64,000 bases of DNA from positions 101,161 through 165,160 of the forward strand of contig CASEAG010000028.1 in the NCBI GenBank assembly GCA_949285785.1, in the 5' to 3' direction. The stretch's first letter is position 1, and each line of letters starts with the position of its first letter. The position numbers and the translations under genes are program-made. The notes beneath the pieces were generated by a model. It made no database searches and had not been told where the DNA came from. It saw only the letters and a program-made list of their open reading frames with translations. The stretch comes from an uncultured Spirochaetales bacterium. Lineage in GTDB: Bacteria; Spirochaetota; Spirochaetia; Sphaerochaetales; Sphaerochaetaceae. This document shows, in pieces, positions 42,397 through 50,975 of this stretch.

Positions 42397-43344
42397 TCAC
42401 TTCACCAGAGCAAGAGCCTTGGCCTCGATGTTCTCGGCCTTGAAGCCGAACGTCGTCGCAAGATAGTCGAGCGAACCGACCTCACCGAACCTTTCGCCGA
42501 CATTGACGAAATCGACCTTGCATGGCACACCGGCTTTGAGAAGCACAGCGGAAATCATCTCGCCTGTACCTCCGGCGTATCGGCCGTTCTCGCAGATCAG
42601 CATCCTTCCCGTCTCCTTGGCGGCCTTGAGAATCATCTCCTCATCAAGCGGACGGATCGTGTGCAGATCGATCACACGTGCACTGACACCATTTCCTGCA
42701 AGCGATTCAGCTGCCTTGAGCGCCTGTTCCACGAGGTATGCACCAGTTGCGACAATAGTCACATCATCACCCTGACGTGCCGTGATCGCCTTTCCAAGCC
42801 TGATCTCGACATCTTCACCATAACGATGGATGACGCCCTTTCTCGGAGTGCGCAGATAAGATGACTTCCCACTCTCGTATGCCTGGATCATCAGGTTGTA
42901 CAGGCTCCTTGCATCGGATGGCTCGTAGATGATCATGCCGGGGATCTGACGCATCAGAGCGATGTCCTCGAATGGCATGTGCGTTCCGCCGTTGTACTGT
43001 GCCGTGATTCCGGGATCCGAGCCGATAACATGGACGGTCCTGTGGGCGTAGCCGACGCTGATGAACAGCTGGTCATACATCCTTCTGGAGGCGAAGCAGC
43101 CGAAGCTGTGGATGATGGGTGTCAGTCCGACGGAGGACAGTCCTCCTGCCACTGCAGCCATATTCGCCTCCGCTATGCCTACGTTGTAGAAGCGGTCGGG
43201 GAACTCCTTCTGGAAGGCTGTCGAGCCGATGCAGGAGGAAAGGTCTGCATCCATGACGACGACATCGTCATGCTCCCTGCCTAGATCGATCATCGCAGCG
43301 ACGACCGCATCCTTGTAGTTCTCGAATGTGCTGGTGTCTCTCAT
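42397..43344 (-). CDS. Transketolase, C-terminal subunit
   Basis: 315 residues: the pyrimidine-binding and C-terminal domains of a two-gene transketolase. MDADLSSCIGSTAF near 35, VGIAEANMAAVAGGLSS near 57 (catalytic Glu) and the C-terminal VIDLHTIRPLDEE near 220 are diagnostic. Works with the N-terminal subunit encoded just upstream (four-base overlap) to move two-carbon units between sugar phosphates, or on a sulfosugar (see findings). Confidence 0.93.
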   Translation of the reverse strand: MRDTSTFENYKDAVVAAMIDLGREHDDVVVMDADLSSCIGSTAFQKEFPDRFYNVGIAEANMAAVAGGLSSVGLTPIIHSFGCFASRRMYDQLFISVGYAHRTVHVIGSDPGITAQYNGGTHMPFEDIALMRQIPGMIIYEPSDARSLYNLMIQAYESGKSSYLRTPRKGVIHRYGEDVEIRLGKAITARQGDDVTIVATGAYLVEQALKAAESLAGNGVSARVIDLHTIRPLDEEMILKAAKETGRMLICENGRYAGGTGEMISAVLLKAGVPCKVDFVNVGERFGEVGSLDYLATTFGFKAENIEAKALALVK

Positions 43345-44186
43345 TCTCTCTCCTCCTCTCTTGCGAACAGCGCCTCGATCGCCTCTTCGGCCTTCTCCTT
43401 GCTGATCTGCATGGAATGGTTGGCCTTCACACCCTCTCCAGGAATGTATCCATAGCTCTTGATCGTATGAAGGATGATCATGCTGGGCTTGTCCGTGACG
43501 CTCTTCGCCTCCTTGATGGCAGCCTCGAGCTGGTTGAAGTCATGGCCGTTGGCAACCTCGATCGCATTCCAGCCGAAGGTCTCGTAGCGCTCCTTGAGAT
43601 GGTGCATCGGGATGATGTTGTCGGTGTAGTCGTCAAGCTGCTGGCCGTTCACATCGGTAAAGCCGATCAGATTGCCGAGCTTCCATGCTCCTGCAGCCTC
43701 CGCAGCCTCCCAGACCTCGCCTTCCTGGCTCTCGCCATCGCCGACGACGGTGTATGTGTATGCGTCGTACTTCTTCAGCCTTTGGCCGAGCGCGATTCCG
43801 ACGGCGGCGCTGAAACCTTGTCCGAGTGAACCGGCGGTGAAGTCGATTCCAGGGGTCTTCGTCATGTCGGCATGACTGGGAAGCCTGGTACCACCCTGGT
43901 TGAGCGTAGACAGCAGGGACTCGTCTAAATACCCCTTCTTGGCGAGAATTGCATAGAGAGCCGGGCCGCTGTGCCCCTTGGAAAGGACCAGACGGTCGCG
44001 CTCCGCCCAATCGGGCCTCTTCGGGTCGATCTTCATCTCATGGTAGTACAGGTATGTCAGAAGCTCCACGACCGACATGCTGCCTCCGATATGTCCCTGA
44101 CCGAACGATGCGATCTCGCGGATCAGCTTCACTCTCGCATCGAGGGCCTCCATCTTCAGTCTCTTGACCTCGTTTAGATCCATCAC
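43341..44186 (-). CDS. Transketolase, N-terminal subunit
   Basis: 281 residues: thiamine-diphosphate domain. SFGQGHIGGSMSVVELLTYLY near 25, GSLGQGFSAAVGIALG near 120 and the TPP motif VVGDGESQEGEVWEAAEAAG near 150. Coupled by four-base overlaps both to rpiB and to the C-terminal subunit. Confidence 0.93.
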   Translation of the reverse strand: MMDLNEVKRLKMEALDARVKLIREIASFGQGHIGGSMSVVELLTYLYYHEMKIDPKRPDWAERDRLVLSKGHSGPALYAILAKKGYLDESLLSTLNQGGTRLPSHADMTKTPGIDFTAGSLGQGFSAAVGIALGQRLKKYDAYTYTVVGDGESQEGEVWEAAEAAGAWKLGNLIGFTDVNGQQLDDYTDNIIPMHHLKERYETFGWNAIEVANGHDFNQLEAAIKEAKSVTDKPSMIILHTIKSYGYIPGEGVKANHSMQISKEKAEEAIEALFAREEERE

Positions 44187-44629
44187 TTGTCCTCCTTCTC
44201 CAAGGCGGCAATCTTCTCCACCCTGGTCTGATGAACTCCCCCAAGGAAGCTCGAATCCATATATGCCTTGACAATCGTCCAGGCAAGCTCGACGCCAAGC
44301 GTCCTGGCACCGAGTGTTATCACATTGGCGTTGTTGTGCGCCTTGGCCATGCTAGCGGAATAGGCATCGGACAGATGTGCTGCACGGATTCCGTCTATCT
44401 TGTTCGCGGCGATCGATATCCCTATTCCAGTGCCGCAGATCAGGATCCCGAAATCCTCATTCTCATCAAGAAGTCTGTGGCACAGGTCCGCTGCGATATC
44501 AGGGTAGTCGACGGGGTTTCTGTCAGGGCATCCGACATCGACTACGGCATGACCCTCCTTCTCCAGGCGTGCGATGATCTCGAGCTTGAGGTCGTAGCCG
44601 CCATGATCGCATCCGATGATGATCTTCAT
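44183..44629 (-). CDS. rpiB: RpiB-type sugar-phosphate isomerase
   Basis: 148 residues. GCDHGGYDLK at the start and the active-site block GILICGTGIGISIAANK near 66, followed by AHLSDAYSASMAKAHNNANV, are RpiB/LacAB hallmarks. The default reaction is ribose-5-phosphate to ribulose-5-phosphate; RpiB homologues also isomerise allose-6-phosphate, and one acts on sulfoerythrose in the sulfo-transketolase pathway. Start ATG overlaps the LacI stop. Confidence 0.9.
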   Translation of the reverse strand: MKIIIGCDHGGYDLKLEIIARLEKEGHAVVDVGCPDRNPVDYPDIAADLCHRLLDENEDFGILICGTGIGISIAANKIDGIRAAHLSDAYSASMAKAHNNANVITLGARTLGVELAWTIVKAYMDSSFLGGVHQTRVEKIAALEKEDK

Positions 44630-45660
44630 GTCTTCTCCTCCTTTGCGTCTCTGCATATCCCCAGTGTCTCTCCTTCGACGAAAGTGCTTGAAATGAGCGT
44701 CTCGCCGGGAATCCTGGCATCCGGGTTCTCTATCCATTCTATTATGTTCCTGCACCCCACAAGCCCCATTTCATAACGGGGGATGTGGATGGTGGTGAGA
44801 TGCGGCGTGATGATGCGCGACATCTCGATTCCGTCGAATCCTGTGATCGATATCTCCCCAGGGATGTCCAGACCAATGCATCTGGCCGCATTCATCGCTC
44901 CGATGGCGACCTGGTCGTTCACGCACATCAATGCGGTCATCTCGGGATGCCGTGAAAGAAGTCCGAATGCACACTTCTGCCCTGCATCCACGTTCATCTC
45001 GCAGTAGTCGACAAGATTCTCGTCAAGCACTCCATTGAGCTCAAGTGCTCTTTTCATCGTGTTGACACGCGTCCTGTTGAGCCAGGAGTCACGTGGAGAG
45101 CTCAGAAGACCGATTCTACGATGACCAAGACTGCAGACCTTCTCGACAAGTGCGAATGCCTCATCGGTTTCGCCCTGACGCACGATAGGCACGCCATCGA
45201 ACATGGCGGCCGAAGTGAGCGTCAGGACCTTGATTCCCTCCGAGGATATCCTCCTGACCTCATCCTCGAGATTTCCGTCGGGATAGAAGCCGAGCGTGAT
45301 GATGACACCGTCGACGCCCCTGGCGGCAAGGGCCTTCATCGAAGACACGACCTTGTCGCTGCTGCGCTCCGCATCGCAGATGAAGATACTGTATCCCCTG
45401 CTGGACGCGTACTCCTCGACGGCATAGATGATATCGAGGAAGAAGCCGTTGGTGAGGTTTCCCACGATCAGACCGAGCGTGTGGGACCGGCTGGTCCTCA
45501 GCGTCTTGGCAGTCGCACTGGGCACATAGCCAAGCTGTCTGGCTATGCGCTCGATTCTCCGCCTCGTCTCCACAGAGATGGACGGCTTTCCGTTGAGAGC
45601 CATCGAGACGGTTGCGGGGGTGACCCCGGCCTTCTGTGCGACGTCCTTGATCGTGACCAT
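44626..45660 (-). CDS. LacI-family repressor of the operon
   Basis: 344 residues. MVTIKDVAQKAGVTPATVSMALNGKPSIS is the helix-turn-helix, with hinge SATAKTLRTSRSHTLGLIVGNL, followed by the periplasmic-binding-protein-like effector domain. It lies within the operon it probably controls; two LacI-type palindromes stand in that operon's promoter region at 54.85-54.93 kb. Inducer unknown, probably an intermediate of the pathway. Confidence 0.92.
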   Translation of the reverse strand: MVTIKDVAQKAGVTPATVSMALNGKPSISVETRRRIERIARQLGYVPSATAKTLRTSRSHTLGLIVGNLTNGFFLDIIYAVEEYASSRGYSIFICDAERSSDKVVSSMKALAARGVDGVIITLGFYPDGNLEDEVRRISSEGIKVLTLTSAAMFDGVPIVRQGETDEAFALVEKVCSLGHRRIGLLSSPRDSWLNRTRVNTMKRALELNGVLDENLVDYCEMNVDAGQKCAFGLLSRHPEMTALMCVNDQVAIGAMNAARCIGLDIPGEISITGFDGIEMSRIITPHLTTIHIPRYEMGLVGCRNIIEWIENPDARIPGETLISSTFVEGETLGICRDAKEEKT

Positions 45661-45665
45661 TCCAG

Positions 45666-46346
45666 CTACTCCAATGACCTCAGCAGACGCTCCAGGTCCT
45701 TCTCCAGTCCCTGCTGGTGGCTGAAGATGTTCAGCGCACCGGCGACGATGCTGTCAGCCCCACGCTGGATGCAACGTGAAGCGTTTTCGAAGTCGATTCC
45801 TCCATCGACGATTATCTCGACATCGAGTCCGGACCTTCTCCTCATGTCATCCAGCCGACCGATCCTCTCGTAAGTGTCCTCGAGGAACACCTGGCCGGAG
45901 AAGCCGGGACGGACCCCCATCATGATCACGTAATCGCATGAAGCGAGATGAGGAGCGAGTGACTCGACAGGCGTCTGGGGACTGATCACCAGCCCTGCAC
46001 GGCATCCCTTCATCCTGATCGACTCGAGAAGAGCCTTTGTATCAAGATCCGTCCGCTCGACATGGAAGGCGACGGCCTTCGCTCCGCACTGGATGGAACG
46101 CTCTACATCTCTTTCGACTTCGCTTGTCATCAGATGAACATCGCATGGAGTGTCGCTGAATGAGCTGACCGCCTTAAGATAGTCGAAGTTCAGGCAGTAG
46201 TTCGGCACATAGTTTCCATCCATGATGTCGATATGGAAACTCGTCACGCCGGCGCGGTGGAGAATCTCCAGATCATGTGCCAGGTGCAGATAGTCGGCGC
46301 AGGCCAGTGTCGGGTATATTCCCACCTTGTTCCTCATCTTCAGCAC
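45666..46346 (-). CDS. Ribulose-phosphate 3-epimerase family enzyme
   Basis: 226 residues of a TIM barrel. FHIDIMDGNYVPNYCLNFDYL near 37 carries the metal His/Asp, DVHLMTSEVE near 68 another, MMGVRPGFSGQVF near 140 the phosphate loop, and EIIVDGGI near 172 the catalytic Asp. Rpe or the allulose-6-phosphate epimerase AlsE. It sits with RpiB and transketolase, which fits xylulose-5-phosphate/ribulose-5-phosphate interconversion. The genome probably has a housekeeping Rpe elsewhere. Confidence 0.87.
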   Translation of the reverse strand: MLKMRNKVGIYPTLACADYLHLAHDLEILHRAGVTSFHIDIMDGNYVPNYCLNFDYLKAVSSFSDTPCDVHLMTSEVERDVERSIQCGAKAVAFHVERTDLDTKALLESIRMKGCRAGLVISPQTPVESLAPHLASCDYVIMMGVRPGFSGQVFLEDTYERIGRLDDMRRRSGLDVEIIVDGGIDFENASRCIQRGADSIVAGALNIFSHQQGLEKDLERLLRSLE

Positions 46347-47869
46347 CTCCTCCTCTTCGCGCTGGCAAGCAGTCCCTCAAGATCCACCGGATCCCTGCTC
46401 TCCTTCTGAAGTCTCCTCAATTCGTCCCTCATGATGAGAATTCTATCAGAATATCCATCCTTCATGACCAGATTGTCCATCTCGAAGGGATCCTTCTTAA
46501 GATCATACAGCTGTTCGAGGTCGTCCTGTGTGACGACGTACTTGTAGCCGTCCTTGTAGACACAACGGCTGAGTATCGTACAGCCATAGCCATGGCCGTA
46601 GCTCTCGCACATCAGGCTGTCGCGCCATTTCACGCCATCTGCGTCATGATGGCACAATGGCAGAAGCGACCTGCCGTCGCAACCCTTCCTGAAAGACAGC
46701 CCCGCCGCATCCATCATCGTGGCCGGCGTATCGCAGGTGAATACGAGATGGTCGTCCCTGAGCCCCGCATCGACATGACCGGGCCAGCGTACCGCCAGCG
46801 GAACGCGCATGACCTCCTCGCTCATGTGGCTGTTCTTGTCGAAATGGCCACCATGGCTGGCAATCGCGTCCCCGTGGTCGGTCGCCCAGATGACGATGGT
46901 GTCCTCGTCCAGACCAAGCTCGTGAAGCTTGTCGACGACCATGCCTCCTGCAGCATCCACCATCGTGATATGCGCATAGCATCGGGCAAGTATCTTCTGC
47001 CAGTCGCTCCATGGAAGCGCTGAAGGAACCCTTATGTACTCGCCGTCCTCGCTCATCGGATAGCTGAGCTCCATGCGGAACACGTCCGGCTGGTTCTCAA
47101 GCGTATCCCTGTAGGAAGGATACTCGCCGATGTCCTCGGGTTTGTACATATCGGCGAACTCCTTCGTCGGGAAGAATGGCTGATGAGGTCCCCAGAAATG
47201 TACCTGGAGCATGAAGGGACGGTCTCTCTTCTCGCTCGCGAGCTTTTCAAGTCTGTCGCAGGCAAGGGATGCGAGGAAGAAGGCCTCATGCGTCTCCTTC
47301 GGCGTGGTGGTGATGCCTACGGCATGCTCGCCGCACCAGCCCGTCTCGCACTTGTAGTCGGCACCGACCTTGAGCTTCTCGAAATAGTGCTGCTCGACAT
47401 AGGAGTCGGTCATGAAGGCGTATTCTATATGATGACTGGCCTGTGGCAGATGATGCTGCTCCAGGTAGTCCTTGTATTCCCTGGTGAGATACGGGTTGCC
47501 GTAGCTTGTATAGGAGAAGCCCTGGCAATGATGATCATGGGCGTCGCCGGGACCGGCATGCCACTTGCCGAAATACCAGTTCTCGTATCCGGCTTCATGA
47601 AACGTGTCCAGAATGACCTCGTCATCATAAGGTGGGTCGTTCTCGTTGTGCACCTGCTTGTGGTTGTGTGGATAAAGCCCCGTGAGCATGGTGCGTCTGG
47701 CAGGTCCGCACATCGGGGTGACGCATCTTGCCTCGGTGAATTCGACACCCTGACGTGCGAAGGCCTCGAAGCATGGACGCTTCGGAGTCACTCCCCCTTC
47801 ATAGCGTCCATGCCCGAAATAGGCCTGGTGGTCCTGAAGTATGTATACGACATTGGGTCTGTCTGCCAT
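46340..47869 (-). CDS. Sulfatase-family hydrolase, cytoplasmic
   Basis: 509 residues. The N-terminus NVVYILQDHQAYFGHG carries the metal-binding Asp region. The formylglycine motif is CGPARRTMLTG near 52 (C-x-P-x-R with Gly at the second position), needing a maturase encoded elsewhere. WATDHGDAIASHGGH near 325 holds further ligands. No signal peptide, so it must act on an imported substrate. It could hydrolyse a sulfate ester; phosphonate-monoester or choline-sulfate relatives are alternatives. Placement between a nucleoside hydrolase and an epimerase is unusual. Confidence 0.85.
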   Translation of the reverse strand: MADRPNVVYILQDHQAYFGHGRYEGGVTPKRPCFEAFARQGVEFTEARCVTPMCGPARRTMLTGLYPHNHKQVHNENDPPYDDEVILDTFHEAGYENWYFGKWHAGPGDAHDHHCQGFSYTSYGNPYLTREYKDYLEQHHLPQASHHIEYAFMTDSYVEQHYFEKLKVGADYKCETGWCGEHAVGITTTPKETHEAFFLASLACDRLEKLASEKRDRPFMLQVHFWGPHQPFFPTKEFADMYKPEDIGEYPSYRDTLENQPDVFRMELSYPMSEDGEYIRVPSALPWSDWQKILARCYAHITMVDAAGGMVVDKLHELGLDEDTIVIWATDHGDAIASHGGHFDKNSHMSEEVMRVPLAVRWPGHVDAGLRDDHLVFTCDTPATMMDAAGLSFRKGCDGRSLLPLCHHDADGVKWRDSLMCESYGHGYGCTILSRCVYKDGYKYVVTQDDLEQLYDLKKDPFEMDNLVMKDGYSDRILIMRDELRRLQKESRDPVDLEGLLASAKRRRC

Positions 47870-47872
47870 ATG

Positions 47873-48877
47873 TCAGCCATACCTCCTTACGGAATCCAGG
47901 AACAGGTCGATGAAACGAGGCCTGTCGATGCTCTCCATTAGAGTCAGGTTCCTCTCGTCGTCTTCCTTCTTGTAGTAGTCGTTCTTGTCGATGAGCGTGA
48001 AGCCCGTCGTCAGCTCTCCTGTGCATTCGACGTCGCAGTAGTACTTCGCCGTGGTGAAGAGCGACGGGTCGATGACATATGCGATGGTCGCGGGATCGTG
48101 CATCGTCACCTCGTTGCTCTCCTTGGCAGCCTTGAGCCTGTTCTCGGAGATGACCTCCTCGTTGGCCGTGTCGATCTTCTCGTCGGCGCCGATCTTCGTG
48201 ATTCCATAGCCGCGGATGATGCTTGCGGCGAAACGTGCGACAGGGGTTCCCATCTCATCGAGCCTCTCGACCTCGTCCGGTTCGATCGTCGCGGTCCTGG
48301 TGACCTCGAGCGGACAGGCCACGAATTCGACTCCCGAGAAGATGACCTTTCTGAAGGCCTCGGGATCGACAAGCACGTTGAACGTCGAAAGAGGTGTCGG
48401 ATTGCCGCAATGATAGCTGGTGCCCATGAAGACGATGCGACGGATCCTGTCCTTGACCTCAGGATGCTCGATCAGGAGCTTTGCGACGTTGGTGACGGGT
48501 CCGATCGCGATGATCGTGGTCTTCTCTTCGCTCTCCTCGAGAAGCCTCTTCATGAACTCCACTGCATGGATGTCCAGAAGATTCTCCTTCCAGTCGCTGT
48601 CGAACGTGTATCCTCTCAGGCCGGTGACACCATGTACACCGCTTGCCCTCAGCGGCTCCCTCTCGAGAGGCTTCGGCTCGCCCTTGGCGATCCTTATGTC
48701 ATCGCGGCCGAGCAGATGCACGACATTGCAGGTGTTCCTGGTGGTGTTCTCGACATCGACGTTTCCGGCAACCGTGGTTATGCCGACGATGTCGAGTTCA
48801 GGCCTCGAGAGCGCAAGCACCAGAGCCAGAGCGTCATCGATTCCGGTATCGCAGTCGATTATGACTCTTTCCTTCAT
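47873..48877 (-). CDS. Inosine-uridine-type nucleoside hydrolase
   Basis: 334 residues. IIDCDTGIDDALALVLAL at the start is the Ca-binding Asp cluster (DTDxDD), VTNVAKLL near 122 and VDPEAF near 165 continue the fold, and HDPATIAYV near 255 gives the last metal Asp. Hydrolyses N-ribosides to base and ribose. ATG at 48877 follows AAGGAGA. It has no signal peptide; it should use what the BMP importer brings in. Confidence 0.92.
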   Translation of the reverse strand: MKERVIIDCDTGIDDALALVLALSRPELDIVGITTVAGNVDVENTTRNTCNVVHLLGRDDIRIAKGEPKPLEREPLRASGVHGVTGLRGYTFDSDWKENLLDIHAVEFMKRLLEESEEKTTIIAIGPVTNVAKLLIEHPEVKDRIRRIVFMGTSYHCGNPTPLSTFNVLVDPEAFRKVIFSGVEFVACPLEVTRTATIEPDEVERLDEMGTPVARFAASIIRGYGITKIGADEKIDTANEEVISENRLKAAKESNEVTMHDPATIAYVIDPSLFTTAKYYCDVECTGELTTGFTLIDKNDYYKKEDDERNLTLMESIDRPRFIDLFLDSVRRYG

Positions 48878-48956
48878 TGTTATCTCCTTTTGCCTTGGGG
48901 AATCTCCCCGCATTGTCGGGCAGACGTGACATCACAACCACCCTGCCCTGGACAGA

Positions 48957-48996
48957 CGGGGCATGACAGCCCCGCCTGCACTGATGTGCATCAGTG
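48957..48996 (-). terminator. Two hairpins between permease and nucleoside hydrolase genes
   Basis: CGGGGC-6-GCCCCG (48957-48974) and CACTGATG-2-CATCAGTG (48979-48996). The second covers the permease stop codon. No T-runs. Probably processing or stability elements separating importer and enzyme parts of the operon. Confidence 0.55.
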
Positions 48997-49926
48997 GGAT
49001 GATGCGTACTTGGTATAGGGCTTTCCTCCGGCCGTCACTCCGAAGTACTTCATCTTCCTCGACGTGACCGCGAGGATGATCAGGATCGCAAGATACGGAA
49101 TCATCTGGATGAAGTCGCTGGGAATCGGGTTGGAAGGAATCGTCTGGAGGTACAGCTGCAGTGCATCGAAGAATCCGAAGATCATCGCAGAGCAGTAGGA
49201 CGCCACGGGATTCCATCTACCCATCGTGACGGCTCCAAGAGCCAGATAGCCTCTACCTGCGACCATTCCCTCCTGGAAGAGGTTCATCTGGCCGATCGAC
49301 AGCATTGCACCGCCGAGTCCACCGAGAAGTCCCGAGGCGAGCACCGAGATGTATCTGACGCGATGGACGTTGATACCACAGGTCTCGGCCATGGTCGGGT
49401 TCTCGCCGACTGCAGTGATGTGGAAGCCGAAGCGCGTGAACTTGAACAGCAGCGTGACCACTATCAGCGCGATGAAGCCGATATACACGAATGGAGACAG
49501 ATGGGACAGGAAGCCGCCCACCAGCGGAATCGAAGCGAAGATGTCGCTTGTCGGCAGGTTTTTGACCTGGGCGGTGCTTCCGCTCTGGCCGAAGAACGCC
49601 TCGACGCCTACTCCGCACAGACCTTCTGCGAGAAGGACGAGAGCCATGGAGCTGACGGCCTGCTTCGCACCGATCGTGATGGTAAGCACGCTGTGGATCG
49701 CCGAGATGAGGATGCCGACCAGCATCGCCATCAGGATTCCGACCCACGGAGAGCCCGTGTAGTACGAACCGAGGACGGCTGCGAATGCACCTGCCGTCAT
49801 GATTCCCTCAAGACCGATGTTGTTGACACCGGAGCGTTCCGAGACGACGCCGCCCAGAGCAGTGAACGCGATAGGAGTGCCCATTCTGAGCGTGGTCGGT
49901 ATCATGTATGAAAGAAAACTGAACAT
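48991..49926 (-). CDS. BMP-type ABC importer permease 2
   Basis: 311 residues, about eight membrane segments. GVVSERSGVNNIGLEGIMTAGAF near 27 is the signature of the nucleoside/ribose-type permease (NupQ-like); GENPTMAETCGINVHRVRY near 190 is the coupling loop. Partner of the permease upstream (11-base gap). Confidence 0.92.
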   Translation of the reverse strand: MFSFLSYMIPTTLRMGTPIAFTALGGVVSERSGVNNIGLEGIMTAGAFAAVLGSYYTGSPWVGILMAMLVGILISAIHSVLTITIGAKQAVSSMALVLLAEGLCGVGVEAFFGQSGSTAQVKNLPTSDIFASIPLVGGFLSHLSPFVYIGFIALIVVTLLFKFTRFGFHITAVGENPTMAETCGINVHRVRYISVLASGLLGGLGGAMLSIGQMNLFQEGMVAGRGYLALGAVTMGRWNPVASYCSAMIFGFFDALQLYLQTIPSNPIPSDFIQMIPYLAILIILAVTSRKMKYFGVTAGGKPYTKYASSH

Positions 49927-49937
49927 GTACTATCCTC

Positions 49938-50975
49938 CTATTTGATCCTGTTCATGTAGTAGCGGATCAGGTTCTCGAGACAGATGAACACGACGACGAG
50001 TCCCTGGATGATTCCGACCATGTCGGACGAGACGCCGACGGTGGCCTGCATGAGGAACGAGCCGGAGCGCATCATGCCGAAGAAGAATCCGGTCAGTATG
50101 ATCGCGAAGGGATTGTTCCTTGCCATGAGGGCGATCGGAATTCCCGAGAAGCCATATCCGGTCGAGAAGCCGTTGACCATCCTCTTGAGGGTTCCGGTGA
50201 CCTCGATCGATCCGGCAAGCCCGGCGATCGCACCACTGAGAAGAAGTGCCATGAAGATGTTCTTCTTGACGCTCATTCCGGCAAACTCGCTGGCTGTCGG
50301 ATTGAGTCCGACCGCGGTCAGCTGATAGCCCTTGGTGGTCTTGTTCATGAAGATGTACACGAGCACCACGGCCAGGATCATGATGATGAAGCCGAGATTC
50401 AGCTGATAGCGGGCCGGCAGTATGTTCGGCAGCGTCGCGCTTGCAAGCAGAGGATCCGTCGCAGGAGCGCTCGTGTCACCATGGAACGGGCCCATGACAC
50501 AGAACTGCACGAAGAACTGCACGACGTAGTTCAGCATGATGGTGCTGATGACGACGCTCACGTTGCACGCCGTGTTCAGAATGGCGGGGAAGAACGCGAC
50601 CAGCGCACCGCCCAGCATTCCTGCAAGCAGCGTAACCACCAGATGGAGTCCGGGAGGAAGCGGCACATAGATGCCGACAAGTCCTGCACAAAGACCACCG
50701 AACATCAGCTGCCCCTCGACACCGATGTTGAACGCCGAAGACTTGAAGGCCACTGCGACTGCAAGTCCTGCGAGGATCAGAGGCACAGACGTCTTGAGCG
50801 TCATGGTGAACGACACCAGAGAGCCCATGGATCCCTGGATCAGTGCACCGTATGCATCGAACGGGTTGAAGCCGAGAAGTGCGATGATGATGCCGCCGAT
50901 CAGAAGGGACAGCACGACGGCGATCACAGGTATCAGGAGCTCCTGAAGAATCTCCCTTTTCTTGTTGCTTGTCAT
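49938..50975 (-). CDS. BMP-type ABC importer permease 1
   Basis: 345 residues, NupP-like. LAVAVAFKSSAFNIGVEGQLMFGG near 75 and VGLNPTASEFAGMSVKKN near 225 are family signatures. It overlaps the ATPase gene by four bases. Confidence 0.92.
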   Translation of the reverse strand: MTSNKKREILQELLIPVIAVVLSLLIGGIIIALLGFNPFDAYGALIQGSMGSLVSFTMTLKTSVPLILAGLAVAVAFKSSAFNIGVEGQLMFGGLCAGLVGIYVPLPPGLHLVVTLLAGMLGGALVAFFPAILNTACNVSVVISTIMLNYVVQFFVQFCVMGPFHGDTSAPATDPLLASATLPNILPARYQLNLGFIIMILAVVLVYIFMNKTTKGYQLTAVGLNPTASEFAGMSVKKNIFMALLLSGAIAGLAGSIEVTGTLKRMVNGFSTGYGFSGIPIALMARNNPFAIILTGFFFGMMRSGSFLMQATVGVSSDMVGIIQGLVVVFICLENLIRYYMNRIK

